DNA from: Candidatus Obscuribacter phosphatis
Lineage (GTDB): Bacteria; Cyanobacteriota; Vampirovibrionia; Obscuribacterales; Obscuribacteraceae
Direction of reading: 5' to 3'
NCBI GenBank assembly: GCA_001899315.1
Contig: MOYA01000001.1
Span: 621,105-685,104 of the forward strand
Length of the DNA: 64,000 nt
Position 1 is the first letter of the stretch, and each line of letters opens with the position of its first letter. Below are positions 53,161 to 62,603 of the stretch, piece by piece. The notes beneath the pieces were generated by a model, which was not told where the DNA came from, did no database searches, and worked only from the letters and a program-made list of their open reading frames with translations. The position numbers were made by a program, and so were the translations under genes.

Positions 53161-55614
53161 CTAGGTGTCAGGCTCTAGATCAGTGCTAATTAGCTGAAGG
53201 ACAGCGTCTTTTCCTGCTCTTTTCACCATCACAGCCTTGAGGCTGGCGATCTCGTTTGGCTCCATTTGGTTGCGCACTTGTATATGAAGACCTTCCAAAC
53301 TAGGCAGTTTTTCCAGCGTCTTTTCTAGTCCTTGGCGATAAATAAGTCCTACAACGATAAGTTTTTTGAGACCTTTGATCTTCGCTATATTGCGCACATC
53401 ATCGTCGTTTAGTTGAAGGTTTCGCAGAGTGAGGGTGTTTACAGATACCGATTGCGCCAGTGTTTGCAAGTCATTAACTGTAAGTGGAACAAAGAGTCCT
53501 AATAGTTTTCTTCCTTTGAAGGCTGCAATTGGCGGAGCAAATGCCGCTACAGGGCAATCTTCGTAGTAGCCGAAGTGATTGATATCGGCAGGCAGATCGG
53601 TGCTCTTTAGTTTGCTTAGATCTATTCTGCTGGTTTTGAATTCGAGACTGCGTAGGTCTTTGAACTCTTTCAGAGCTTTTGCCACTTCCCCTCCATCGTC
53701 AGGGCAATCTGAGAAAACGATTCTCTTTATGCCCTTTACTGAGGCGAGAAAGCCGAGGTTTTTCGGTTCCATGGCCTGGGGGCTCTCATTGACGCATAGT
53801 TGGGCAAAGTCACCGCTCTTGAAACCGCTGTAGAGCTTTTTGTATTTGAAAACTATGTCATCAGGTTTATAGATGATGTTATCGTCGCGCTTTAGTTTGA
53901 CCGTGCCGTTAGCAGGAATAGAGTGGCTAACAGCGTTGACTCCTGGCTTGAGAACACATATATCGCCGAGGGTAAAGTCTTTCGGAAAGACAAAAACCCT
54001 GTCGCCGTCTTCGCCATCGTTTTGTCTATAGGGCTTTATTTCCTGCTTGCAAAATTCTTCAGCTAGTTTCTCCACGCCACTAGGATTGCCGAACATAAAT
54101 TTTGAAGCTTCGCTGGCTAGAGGCGAATGAGTAATATGCCTTTCAAGAGCGTTTGTGGTCTTGAAAGTTGTTTTCTTTTCTGCATTGTTATGACTAAGAT
54201 TGAGCAGATAGAAAAGCGCGACCGGTGCAATAAAGAGTACTAAGGCAGAGGCAAAGACTAGGGGTAGAGACTTCTTTGTAATGCCTGTTTCTGCTGGAGA
54301 TTCGGGCTGATTGCCGACGCCACGCGGCGCTCTGGCAAATTGCAGGGCTTTGCCCTCAAGTACGCGGCGCAAATCAATGGCTAGTTCACTTGCATTTTGA
54401 TATCTATCTGCTGGCGACTTCTTTAGACACTTAGCCACAATCGCTTCCACTTGGCTGGGGAAGTCTAGACCGGTGCGTTCGCTCATGGTCTCAGGGTCTT
54501 CGTTTAGGTGCGCCTCTTCCAGACTTTCATAGTCGTAGTAATCGAAGGGTGGTGTACCGGTTAGAGTTTCGTATATTGAGGCGCCGATACTGTAGATGTC
54601 GGTGCGTTTGTCTAACTTCTCTCCTTTAAACTGTTCGGGACTCATATAGGCAGCGCTGCCTGAAACTTCGTTTACTGTTTCACCACTTTCTTTATTCTCT
54701 TGATTTTCGCGATTTTCTCGATCTGAGAACTCTGCGATGCCGAAGTCTAGAATCTTCACCCCCATCTTGCCGTTAGTCTCATGAAAGAGCATAAAGTTGG
54801 CCGGTTTAAGATCTTTATGGATTATGCTGCGACGGTGGGCGTAAGCTAGAGCCTCGCAGATTTCGGCATAGAGTTCGAGGGCGGCGCCGCTTGAGAGCGG
54901 TCCATGACGGTGAACTACCTCTTCTAAATTAGACCCTTTGATAAAGTCCATGGCATAGTAGGGCAAGATGCCTTGATGCAGACCAAGGTCATAGATTGTA
55001 CAGATAGAAGGATGATTGAGAGACGCCGAAATTCTTGCTTCTTCCTGAAAGCGTTCCAAACTATCGCGTGAAAGCAGCCCTGGGTTGAGAAACTTGACGG
55101 CGCAAGTGCGCCCTAGAGCAATATGCTTAGCTTTATAGATGCTGCCCATGCCGCCTTCGCCGATTTTTTCAAGGAGCTTATAGGTGCCTGCGACTACTTG
55201 TCCTTCTTCAATAGTTTCAGCCAGCTGTTTTCTAGAACCGGCAACTCTGGTTAACTTGGCCGCTCTAAAGATTCTTCTCTTTTCTAAATTGCTATCACCC
55301 TTAAAGCGCGCGGTCAGCTGTCTACCAGCATCTTTAGCCGGCTGCGGTACTTTGCAATGACAGCGGTTTGACTGAAAAAGGAAGTTAGTGAGACTGCCTT
55401 GCTTGCTCACCTTAACTATAAGTTTGTTGCACTTGAGGCATAGACTGTTCTGGCTGCTTTGGCGAGGCAAAAGTGCCTTATGTAAGTCAACTCCCTGACT
55501 GAGCGAATTACATTGGCAGGAGAGATCGAGCAAGACAAAGGAAGTGAGCGAACCTAGCCTTTCCGGGTCTATGATGCGAAGCTTGCATTTTGGACATAAT
55601 CGAGAGTCTGGCAT
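53161..55614 (-). CDS. receptor-like Ser/Thr kinase with doubled CxxC-CxC modules (copy A)
   Basis: 817 residues. The N-terminus holds two C-x2-C-x22-C-x-C modules (Cys 7/10/33/35 and 59/62/85/87), each around a GSLT(S/N)F core, which look like zinc ribbons. The kinase domain has IGEGGMGSIYKA, the VAIK-like AVKFL, HKDLKPANFML, DFGIAEF and SPEQF. One helix (VFASALVLFIAPVALFYLL) crosses the membrane near 460, followed by an extracytoplasmic domain with LRR-like strands (LQLNDDDVRNIAKIKGLKKL). The kinase looks active. It is last in a tandem of three paralogues and separated from copy B by 60 bp. Confidence 0.93.
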   Translation of the reverse strand: MPDSRLCPKCKLRIIDPERLGSLTSFVLLDLSCQCNSLSQGVDLHKALLPRQSSQNSLCLKCNKLIVKVSKQGSLTNFLFQSNRCHCKVPQPAKDAGRQLTARFKGDSNLEKRRIFRAAKLTRVAGSRKQLAETIEEGQVVAGTYKLLEKIGEGGMGSIYKAKHIALGRTCAVKFLNPGLLSRDSLERFQEEARISASLNHPSICTIYDLGLHQGILPYYAMDFIKGSNLEEVVHRHGPLSSGAALELYAEICEALAYAHRRSIIHKDLKPANFMLFHETNGKMGVKILDFGIAEFSDRENRENQENKESGETVNEVSGSAAYMSPEQFKGEKLDKRTDIYSIGASIYETLTGTPPFDYYDYESLEEAHLNEDPETMSERTGLDFPSQVEAIVAKCLKKSPADRYQNASELAIDLRRVLEGKALQFARAPRGVGNQPESPAETGITKKSLPLVFASALVLFIAPVALFYLLNLSHNNAEKKTTFKTTNALERHITHSPLASEASKFMFGNPSGVEKLAEEFCKQEIKPYRQNDGEDGDRVFVFPKDFTLGDICVLKPGVNAVSHSIPANGTVKLKRDDNIIYKPDDIVFKYKKLYSGFKSGDFAQLCVNESPQAMEPKNLGFLASVKGIKRIVFSDCPDDGGEVAKALKEFKDLRSLEFKTSRIDLSKLKSTDLPADINHFGYYEDCPVAAFAPPIAAFKGRKLLGLFVPLTVNDLQTLAQSVSVNTLTLRNLQLNDDDVRNIAKIKGLKKLIVVGLIYRQGLEKTLEKLPSLEGLHIQVRNQMEPNEIASLKAVMVKRAGKDAVLQLISTDLEPDT

Positions 55615-55674
55615 AGAACCATCTTAGCCCAGCAGCCTTGGTTTGAGGGCAAAGGGCGGAACTTTGCTAATTTA

Positions 55675-58038
55675 TCAGTTAAGGGGCAAGTTTCGAATTT
55701 CGCTATAGTCGTCTTTGCCGTCGTCTTTAGGATGAAACTCGACATTGTGCAGCTTGGCCATAAGCCAGAGTTCGTCTTCCACTTGTTCTGTTTTGCCTGT
55801 ATTGACTGCCAGATACTGCAATTCGTGCATTCTATCGACAATAATGTCTGCACCAGGTGAAAGCTTTGCCTCGCCCAAGTGCAAGCGCTTTAGGTGCTTT
55901 ATCTTAGCGATTAGTGCGAGTTTTTTGTTGTCGATATCGCAGTTTCGCACTTCCAAGGTCTTAAGATTTTCGAGTTTGGCAAGCTCGGTGAGAGTGCTAT
56001 CTTTGAGCTTGCAGTCATCAAGCCTGAGCGAAAAGACTTCACTTTTCCATTTGATTGCCTTGATTGCCTGGTCAATTTCATCTGCACTTAAGCCATCAAA
56101 GGCAAAACGGTAAGACTTAAGTTTTTGGGTAAAGTCTGCAGCCTTGCATCGACTTAGCTTTGAATGTCCTATGTCGATGTTGTAGAGCTTCGGTGATGCA
56201 TAATTGGGTACCTCTCCGGCACTTTCTATTTTGCGCATGACGATGCTATGCGTATGTTCTGGAGTGGTGTCCAGAATCATTCTGAATGCATCGGCCTCAA
56301 TTGCGCAGTTCTCCGGCAGGCGAATTTCCCAAAAGGGCATTTGGTCTATGTTGAACCAAGAGGCTCGGTCTTTTATAAAAGCTTGGTTGGGCAGGAAAAC
56401 AAGTTTGGCATTGTTTGGTAAGGCGATTGAGCCTTTATCGGCTGGCAGCGGTCCATCAATAGTTCTCAATGTGCCATAACCGAATTTATCTAGGTCTATA
56501 ACCACTTCATTAGGCGATCTTGAAACGGCCCAGTTTCCATCTAATAGCCGTCCCGACTGCTCAAGCAACTGAGGCGAACTAGGGTCCTGATTGAGTCTTG
56601 CAGTAACTTCGCGGTCTATCTTTTGCAGATTTAAGAAGGCATAAGTGACGGCGCCAATCAAGATTAAGGCGGCAAATAAGGCAAGAGAGACTCTCAAGAA
56701 ACCTCGTCCCCGATAACCTTCTTTTTTGCTGCCTTCGGTCTTTGTATTTCGGTTTTGCTCGAAAACAAGCTCATCATCGGCAAACTGAAGAGGTTTGCTT
56801 TCTATCGCTCTTTTTAGATCTATAGCTAATTCGCTGGCACTTTGATAGCGACGCTCTTTTTGCTTTTCCAGGCATTTAGAGATGATTGCTTCCAATTGCG
56901 CTGAAAATTCCAGACCAGTCTTATCACTTAGTGTGGGTGGGCTAAGGTCTTGATGGGCATTCTGGTAGGCATCGAAACTTTCGCAGACATAGGGTGGTTC
57001 GCCTGTTAAGGTCTCGAACATAGAGATACCGAGGCTGTAGATATCGCTGCGCTTATCGATTGCCCCGACTCTGAACTGCTCTGGGCTCATATAGGCGGCA
57101 CTACCTACTATCTCGCTGTCTTGCCAGCGGTTGAATTCCAGTTCTGAAATGCCAAAGTCGAGAATTTTCAGACCAAGACTGTCGTCCTCTTCATAGAAGA
57201 GCATAAAATTTGCGGGCTTGAGGTCTTTATGAATGATGCCTTTGCGATGGGCATAGGCTAGTCCCTCGCAAATCTCAATAAAGATCTCAAGTGTGGCGCC
57301 AACCGATAACGGTCCGTTTTCAGCAATGAGCTCTTGCAGATTGGCGCCATCAACATAGTCCATGGCATAGTAGGGCAAGACCTCTTGCTCGACACCGGTG
57401 TCTATACCCAGGTCGTAAATATGGCAAATGCTTGGGTGGTTAAGTGAGGCAGCTATTTTTGCTTCGTCTCTGAATCTTTTGAAGCTCTCTTGCGAAATCA
57501 GTTCAGGCGCCAAAAGCTTGATGGCGCAGGTGCGACCGGTGGCTAAATGCTTGGCTTTGTAGACGCTACCCATGCCGCCTTCGCCCACCAAGACGAGGAG
57601 TTTGAAAGCATTGCCAATTACAGTACCAGGCTTGATATATTGCTTGAGCTGAGAACTCTGGCGTGCAAAGCCAGTCTTAAAGCCATAATTTGCGGTTCTG
57701 TTTCTTTTGGTTCTAAATCTTGTATGCAGATGTTCACTATCGGTAAGTAAGGGCTTTTGGCACTGACAGCGCTGCGCCTTAAAGAAAAAGCCGGTTAGAC
57801 TGCCGACGGCGCTTTGTTCGGCGACTAACTTATGGCAGCGGCGACATAATCTTGAAGGCGATTTCTTGCCGCTCAGTATCTCTCTCGGCGCTGCCGCACC
57901 GATATCGCAACGGCAACTGAGGTCGATAAGAACAAAAGATGTAATCGAGCCGAGTCGACTTTGATCGACCCGGCGCAGCTTGCACTTTGGGCAGATATTT
58001 GAATTGTTTGAATGATTGGAAGCTTTATCTAATTCCAT
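55675..58038 (-). CDS. receptor-like Ser/Thr kinase with doubled CxxC-CxC modules (copy B)
   Basis: 787 residues with the same layout as its neighbours. Paired Cys modules (CPKCKLRRVDQSRLGS, then CRC; CRRCHKL, then CQC) precede a kinase with VGEGGMGSVYKA, HKDLKPANFML, DFGIS and YMSPEQF. A membrane helix (VSLALFAALILIGAVTYAFL) and an LRR-like extracytoplasmic tail (LKDSTLTELAKLENLKTLEV) follow. The start overlaps the stop of copy C by 10 bases, implying one transcript. The tail differs most between copies, consistent with different inputs. Confidence 0.93.
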   Translation of the reverse strand: MELDKASNHSNNSNICPKCKLRRVDQSRLGSITSFVLIDLSCRCDIGAAAPREILSGKKSPSRLCRRCHKLVAEQSAVGSLTGFFFKAQRCQCQKPLLTDSEHLHTRFRTKRNRTANYGFKTGFARQSSQLKQYIKPGTVIGNAFKLLVLVGEGGMGSVYKAKHLATGRTCAIKLLAPELISQESFKRFRDEAKIAASLNHPSICHIYDLGIDTGVEQEVLPYYAMDYVDGANLQELIAENGPLSVGATLEIFIEICEGLAYAHRKGIIHKDLKPANFMLFYEEDDSLGLKILDFGISELEFNRWQDSEIVGSAAYMSPEQFRVGAIDKRSDIYSLGISMFETLTGEPPYVCESFDAYQNAHQDLSPPTLSDKTGLEFSAQLEAIISKCLEKQKERRYQSASELAIDLKRAIESKPLQFADDELVFEQNRNTKTEGSKKEGYRGRGFLRVSLALFAALILIGAVTYAFLNLQKIDREVTARLNQDPSSPQLLEQSGRLLDGNWAVSRSPNEVVIDLDKFGYGTLRTIDGPLPADKGSIALPNNAKLVFLPNQAFIKDRASWFNIDQMPFWEIRLPENCAIEADAFRMILDTTPEHTHSIVMRKIESAGEVPNYASPKLYNIDIGHSKLSRCKAADFTQKLKSYRFAFDGLSADEIDQAIKAIKWKSEVFSLRLDDCKLKDSTLTELAKLENLKTLEVRNCDIDNKKLALIAKIKHLKRLHLGEAKLSPGADIIVDRMHELQYLAVNTGKTEQVEDELWLMAKLHNVEFHPKDDGKDDYSEIRNLPLN

Positions 58039-60515
58039 GATAAGAGCTTCAAGTTCTTTCTATCACTCACTTTTGCCTCTAAGGCTCCTATGATAGTCGT
58101 TTCTATTTCCTTCTTGGTACCCCGTCTCAGCTGAATTTGAACCTCCTCTAGCTTGGGTAACTGAGAAATAGCAGCCACTATTTCGCTGGTTTCAGCTTTG
58201 CCAATGGGCATGTTTTGAATGTTGCAATCAAGCCATGTGAGTTTTTTTAGACCGGCTATTTGAGCCACTGCCCTAATGTCCTGCGGCTTAAGGCTAGCCT
58301 CGTGCAAGACCAAGGTCCCCACTGACTTAAGCTGCGAGAGGTTTTGATAATCCCCTGCTTTCACCTTTGTCTCTAGGTGCTCCAGTCTCATACCGGCAAA
58401 GGCAGAAAGTGATGGTAACTTTGCTTCTTGGGTTTTGCCAAAGTGAGTGAAATTCTTTAGCCTCGCCGGTAAATCGGCTCTGCTTAGACGGCTAAAGTCT
58501 AGACTGACTGTTTGAACATAGATGCGTTCCAACTCTGGGTAGAGGCATAGATTTCGCTGAACAGTGCCTGCTTCACTTTCTATGCTCTCTATCAAACAGA
58601 GGTCTTTTATGCCGTTTAGGCGAGAGAAGTCTTTCAATATCTTTGCCGTGAGCACCTCGTCGCCGGTAAAGATGAGCATGTTTATGTCGCCCCTTTTAAA
58701 TCCGTTCAGAAGTTGAGGATATAGATAAAGGGCTTTATCGGGCGTGAGCGCACAGATTGTATCTATTGGAACGTCGGCAATATTTTGGGCAATGATGTTG
58801 AAGAGAAGAGCTTTACTGTCTTTGTTGTATACCGATATACCGCCCAGCGAAAATTTAGCTGGGAAGGTGAAACGGTATAACCTTTTGCCTTCACGTTCAT
58901 ATTGGGAACGGTAAGGCTCGACTGGTTTCTTGCAATAGTCTTCCACCGCAGCTGTATCGAGATTGTATAGGTTGGAAAACTGACTTTCTAATTGACCTGC
59001 TTCAGTAAGAGAATCGACTTTCTCAAAGGGGCTGTCCTCTTTCGGAAGGGCACTACGCAGATCTTTATTGACTTCTACCGCTGCTTTTTTCTCTTCTTTT
59101 GCAAAGTTTGGTTTTGAAAAGTTAGGTTTTGCAGAGTTTGCCAGCCTAGTTTTATTGAAAACATCTTTGCTCAAGGTTAGGGTATATGCCGTAAGACCCG
59201 TGACCACCAGGCTCGTCAAAACAATAGGCAAGACTAGATTGGTTCGTTTTTTTTCGTTTTCCTGACCGGGCAGAAGGCTGTCTGCAAACTGAGGTTCTTT
59301 ATCATCTAGAACTCTCTGCAAATCAATGGCAAGTTCGCTGGCACTTTGATAACGGCGGTCCGGGTCTTTTTCAAGACATTTGGCAACGATGGCTTCAATA
59401 GCAGCAGGAAACGGCTGATCTGTCTTATCTTGCAGGCTGGGTGCCGGAATTGTTCTGTGCGCTCTTTCCAACTCTTCCAAACTTGAGCCTTCAAAGGGAG
59501 TAACGCCGGTGAGAGTCTGGAACATTGAAACGCCGAGGCTGTAGATATCGGTTCTCTTATCGACTCCAATGTTGCCAAACTGTTCGGGGCTCATATAGGC
59601 GGCGCTACCCACCACTTCTGAGTTGGCTCGGCTTCTTTTTTGCTGGGCTAATTCAGAAATGCCAAAATCCAAGATCTTTACGCCGATGCTGTCTTCTTCT
59701 CCATAAAAGAGCATGAAGTTGGCTGGCTTCAAGTCTTTATGGATGACGCCTTTGCGGTGGGCATAGGCTAGACCGTCGCAAATTTCAAGGAAGATTTCAA
59801 GCGTTGAACCAACCGATATCGGTCCGTTAAACGAGATCACTTCTTCCAAATTGCCGCCATCGATATAGTCCATGGCGTAGTAAGGCAAAACACCCTTGTG
59901 TATGCCCATGTCATAAATGTGGCAGATGCTTTTATGATTTAGTGCCGCTGATATCAAGGCTTCGTCTCTAAAGCGCTGAAAGTTTTCGCTTGAAACAAGG
60001 GAGGGGGCAAGGAACTTAATGGCACAGATGCGATTTAGGGCTGTCTGTCTAGCCTTGTAAACACTAGCCATGCCCCCTTCACCCAAGAGTTCGATAATTT
60101 GAAAGGCATTGGCTACCAATTCACCTTCTTTAATCGACAACCTAAGCTTCTCATCGTCGCCGGCAAAGCCGGTGCGAGTGCCAAAAGGCAAAGCCGCGGG
60201 CATGGCAGAACGTGCCGCTTTGATTTTGGCGTCTACTAGGGGCACTTTGCATTGACAGCGCTGCTCTTGAAAGAAGAAAGACGTCATGCTGCCCACTCGA
60301 CTGTTCTTGGTCACCAGTTTGTTGCAGCGGCGGCAAAGCTTTGAGGACGATGGCTTTTTGGGGGAACCGGTATTTTTCTGGTTCTCTGCTGACCCGTCTA
60401 AGTGGCAGCGGCAAAGACTTAAGTCAGATAGCACAAATGATGTCATTGAGCCCAACCTGGAAGGATCGAGCTTGCGGAGCTTGCACTTGGGACAGATCTG
60501 TCGGCTCTCGTTCAT
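58029..60515 (-). CDS. receptor-like Ser/Thr kinase with doubled CxxC-CxC modules (copy C)
   Basis: 828 residues and first in the tandem. The N-terminal modules are CPKC...CRC and CRRC...CQC with GSMTSF cores. The kinase domain has LGEGGMASVYKA, HKDLKPANFML, DFGISEL and YMSPEQFGN. A helix (LVLPIVLTSLVVTGLTAYTL) is followed by a Lys-rich stalk and an LRR-like domain. Copies B and C share more kinase sequence with each other than with the tail regions, as expected for tandem duplication followed by diversification. A 28-30 bp repeat lies just upstream. Confidence 0.93.
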   Translation of the reverse strand: MNESRQICPKCKLRKLDPSRLGSMTSFVLSDLSLCRCHLDGSAENQKNTGSPKKPSSSKLCRRCNKLVTKNSRVGSMTSFFFQEQRCQCKVPLVDAKIKAARSAMPAALPFGTRTGFAGDDEKLRLSIKEGELVANAFQIIELLGEGGMASVYKARQTALNRICAIKFLAPSLVSSENFQRFRDEALISAALNHKSICHIYDMGIHKGVLPYYAMDYIDGGNLEEVISFNGPISVGSTLEIFLEICDGLAYAHRKGVIHKDLKPANFMLFYGEEDSIGVKILDFGISELAQQKRSRANSEVVGSAAYMSPEQFGNIGVDKRTDIYSLGVSMFQTLTGVTPFEGSSLEELERAHRTIPAPSLQDKTDQPFPAAIEAIVAKCLEKDPDRRYQSASELAIDLQRVLDDKEPQFADSLLPGQENEKKRTNLVLPIVLTSLVVTGLTAYTLTLSKDVFNKTRLANSAKPNFSKPNFAKEEKKAAVEVNKDLRSALPKEDSPFEKVDSLTEAGQLESQFSNLYNLDTAAVEDYCKKPVEPYRSQYEREGKRLYRFTFPAKFSLGGISVYNKDSKALLFNIIAQNIADVPIDTICALTPDKALYLYPQLLNGFKRGDINMLIFTGDEVLTAKILKDFSRLNGIKDLCLIESIESEAGTVQRNLCLYPELERIYVQTVSLDFSRLSRADLPARLKNFTHFGKTQEAKLPSLSAFAGMRLEHLETKVKAGDYQNLSQLKSVGTLVLHEASLKPQDIRAVAQIAGLKKLTWLDCNIQNMPIGKAETSEIVAAISQLPKLEEVQIQLRRGTKKEIETTIIGALEAKVSDRKNLKLLSWN

Positions 60516-60570
60516 GTGACGATCATAACTGAAAGCCCGATATTCTCAAATTTAAGTATTTGGTGAAATA

Positions 60571-60696
60571 GCTTGCGCCATCTAAAAAGGGGGAAGCTTG
60601 CGCAATTTAATTAGAAGGGGGAAGCTTGCGCCATCTAACAAGAAGGGGGAAGCTTGCGCAATTTTTAATAAGAAGGGGGAAGCTTGCGCTTCCCCC
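60571..60696. repeat. 28-30 bp tandem repeat x4 derived from a terminator arm
   Basis: Four copies of AAGGGGGAAGCTTGCGC followed by variable A/T spacers (ATCTAAC, AATTTAATTAG, AATTTTTAATAAG). The last copy forms the stem of a hairpin. A partial GCTTGCGCCATCTAA precedes the first copy. Confidence 0.9.
60675..60696 (-). terminator. rpoD intrinsic terminator
   Basis: GGGGGAAGC pairs with GCTTCCCCC across four bases, followed on the minus strand by a T-rich tract (TTCTTATTAAAAATT), about 50 bases after the rpoD stop. Confidence 0.8.
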
Positions 60697-60743
60697 CGCC
60701 CTGGGCTATCCTGTCATTTCGAATTGGTGATTATCTAGTTTCA

Positions 60744-61745
60744 CTAAGATTCTAGATAGTCTTTCAGCTGTGCTCCGGCGTCAGACTGTCGCAGAAAGCG
60801 CAAGGCCTTAATTTCAATCTGTCTGGTTCTTTCTCTGGTAATACCAACCAGCTTGCCCACTTGTTCCAATGTGCGCGGCTTACCATCGTTTAGTCCAAAG
60901 CGCAGAATGATAATCTCGCGCTCGCGCGGGGTCAGCATCGAGAGTACACCTCTGATGTCTTGCGACATGAGGTTTTTGGAAGTCGAGTTTTCCGGTCCTC
61001 GCTCCTGCTGATCTTCCACCACCTCCGCCAGTGAATTATCTTCTTCTTCTCCATAAGGAGTATCTAGAGAGAGCGGCGAACGATTGGCAGCAAGAATGTC
61101 TCTCACCTTCTCGATATTTGTGCCCATTGCTTTGGCCAGTTCTTCGATGGTCGGGCGACGATCGAGTTCTTGCGAAAGCTTACGAGTCACCTTGCGCAAA
61201 TTGTTGATTGTTTCAACCATATGCACTGGCACTCTGATGGTGCGAGATTTGTCGGCGATAGCTCTGGTTATGCCCTGTCTTACCCACCAGGTGGCATAGG
61301 TGGAAAACTTATAGCCTCTTTCGGCATCAAACTTTTCGGCTGCTCTAATCAGACCTAGATTGCCTTCTTGAATGAGATCGAGCAAGGGCAAGCCTCGATT
61401 TTGATATTTCTTGGCGATGCTGACCACCAGGCGCAGGTTGGCCTGCACCAATTTGTGCTTAGCCAGGGCGTCACCCAGTTGGATGCGTCTGGCCAGCTCG
61501 ATTTCCTCTCTGGCAGTGAGCAGTGAGATACGACCGATGGACCGTAGATAAAATTGCACCGGATCTTCACCCTGTGTGCTTATCAGGCGTCCCTTTTCAG
61601 TTTCATGACCAACTCTCTCTTCAAAGTCTTCTTCAAAACTTGAGTCTTCAAAAGCGAAGGAATCCTCTTCCAAAGGATCTCTGTAAGAGTCTTCGAAAGC
61701 TGTATCTTCATATCCGATTTTCTTTTGTGCTGCTTTTCTTGCCAT
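60744..61745 (-). CDS. rpoD: RNA polymerase primary-type sigma factor RpoD/SigA
   Basis: 333 residues, without region 1.1; an acidic 50-residue N-terminus precedes region 1.2 ([17 protein letters not shown]). Region 2 contains [17 protein letters not shown] and [15 protein letters not shown], region 3 has [13 protein letters not shown], and region 4 has the helix-turn-helix ([20 protein letters not shown]). This is the group 1/2 sigma-70 layout. It is short for a primary sigma of this lineage, so a group 2 alternative is possible. A hairpin follows the gene. Confidence 0.96.
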   Translation of the reverse strand: MARKAAQKKIGYEDTAFEDSYRDPLEEDSFAFEDSSFEEDFEERVGHETEKGRLISTQGEDPVQFYLRSIGRISLLTAREEIELARRIQLGDALAKHKLVQANLRLVVSIAKKYQNRGLPLLDLIQEGNLGLIRAAEKFDAERGYKFSTYATWWVRQGITRAIADKSRTIRVPVHMVETINNLRKVTRKLSQELDRRPTIEELAKAMGTNIEKVRDILAANRSPLSLDTPYGEEEDNSLAEVVEDQQERGPENSTSKNLMSQDIRGVLSMLTPREREIIILRFGLNDGKPRTLEQVGKLVGITRERTRQIEIKALRFLRQSDAGAQLKDYLES

Positions 61746-62053
61746 TTTTGTGGCGGCCTTTGCCGCTGGTTGGGGTTACCTGTGTTGAGGTTTCCAGGGA
61801 GGCGTGCCAAAGCCGCCCCTAGTAAGGAGGAGTTTTTTGGGAAAATTGTTTTGGTCTGGTCAGCTTGTGCTCACCGATGCAGGTGACGCCCCTAACAATT
61901 AAAATGTTCCAACATATCACTTGGAAACCGGGTAAACCCTAGATTAGTTTTGGGTTAAGCAAGTAAAGTGCCGCCTTAATGTGCGCTGGGGCGCCAGTTC
62001 TGGCACTTCAGCCCCTGCTCCCAGGCGGGAGTCGATTTATCTTGCCCTTTACA
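61746..62053. other. rpoD upstream region
   Basis: About 300 bp with no gene. It should contain the rpoD promoter (read leftward), but no clear -35/-10 pair was chosen. Confidence 0.4.
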
Positions 62054-62088
62054 AAAGAGAAGCGCTGGCTTTGCCCGCGCTTCTCTTT
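62054..62088 (-). terminator. strong intrinsic terminator after the YlqD-like gene
   Basis: AAAGAGAAGCGC pairs with GCGCTTCTCTTT over an 11-base loop, followed on the minus strand by TTTTG. It lies 25 bases after the stop codon. Confidence 0.85.
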
Positions 62089-62113
62089 ACTAGATATAGT
62101 TTCTGATCTTGAT

Positions 62114-62551
62114 TTAGATACGGATTTCTTGAATGATGCCGTCCTTGACCAGAATCTCGCCACCTTCCAGTCTTTGGAAGATGTTTTCGCCGATGCGCAC
62201 TTCTACCGGGTTCTCAACTGTGAACTGGGTGACAACCGAACCGACCGGCAATTCGTTCAGTGCCTGGTTCTGCCCTTGCATCTCTTCTTTCAGTTGCATG
62301 AGACGCATTTTTTCAGCTTCCACCTGAGATCTAATGGTTTCTATTTGAACCCTGGCATCGGTTGAGACGGCTCCGCCGGCTCTCTTTTCGATGTCAGATA
62401 TGGCTCTCTTTCCCTTGAATTCCAACTGCTGTAGCTCAGCGTCTATCTGCTGGATATTGCGTGAAATTTCATTGGCTACCTGACTTTTGAAATTTTCCGT
62501 GACGATGGCGCGTACGGCAATTTGACGAATCAGGCTAATCGACTCAGCCAT
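62114..62551 (-). CDS. YlqD-like family protein
   Basis: 145 residues. A short strand region (ISLIRQIAVRAIVTENF) leads into a coiled coil (residues 25-95, with repeated E.L..Q heptads), then a beta C-terminus with LPVGSVVTQFTVENPVEVRIG and GGEILVKDGIIQEIR. This matches the YlqD family found in Firmicutes and cyanobacteria. Its biochemical role is not established. Single gene ended by a strong hairpin, with the dehydrogenase ending 52 bp upstream. Confidence 0.85.
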   Translation of the reverse strand: MAESISLIRQIAVRAIVTENFKSQVANEISRNIQQIDAELQQLEFKGKRAISDIEKRAGGAVSTDARVQIETIRSQVEAEKMRLMQLKEEMQGQNQALNELPVGSVVTQFTVENPVEVRIGENIFQRLEGGEILVKDGIIQEIRI

Positions 62552-62603
62552 TTAACCTCCTAAGCTAATTGAAGCGTTCAAAGTTTAGCAGCATGACAAC
62601 CGG

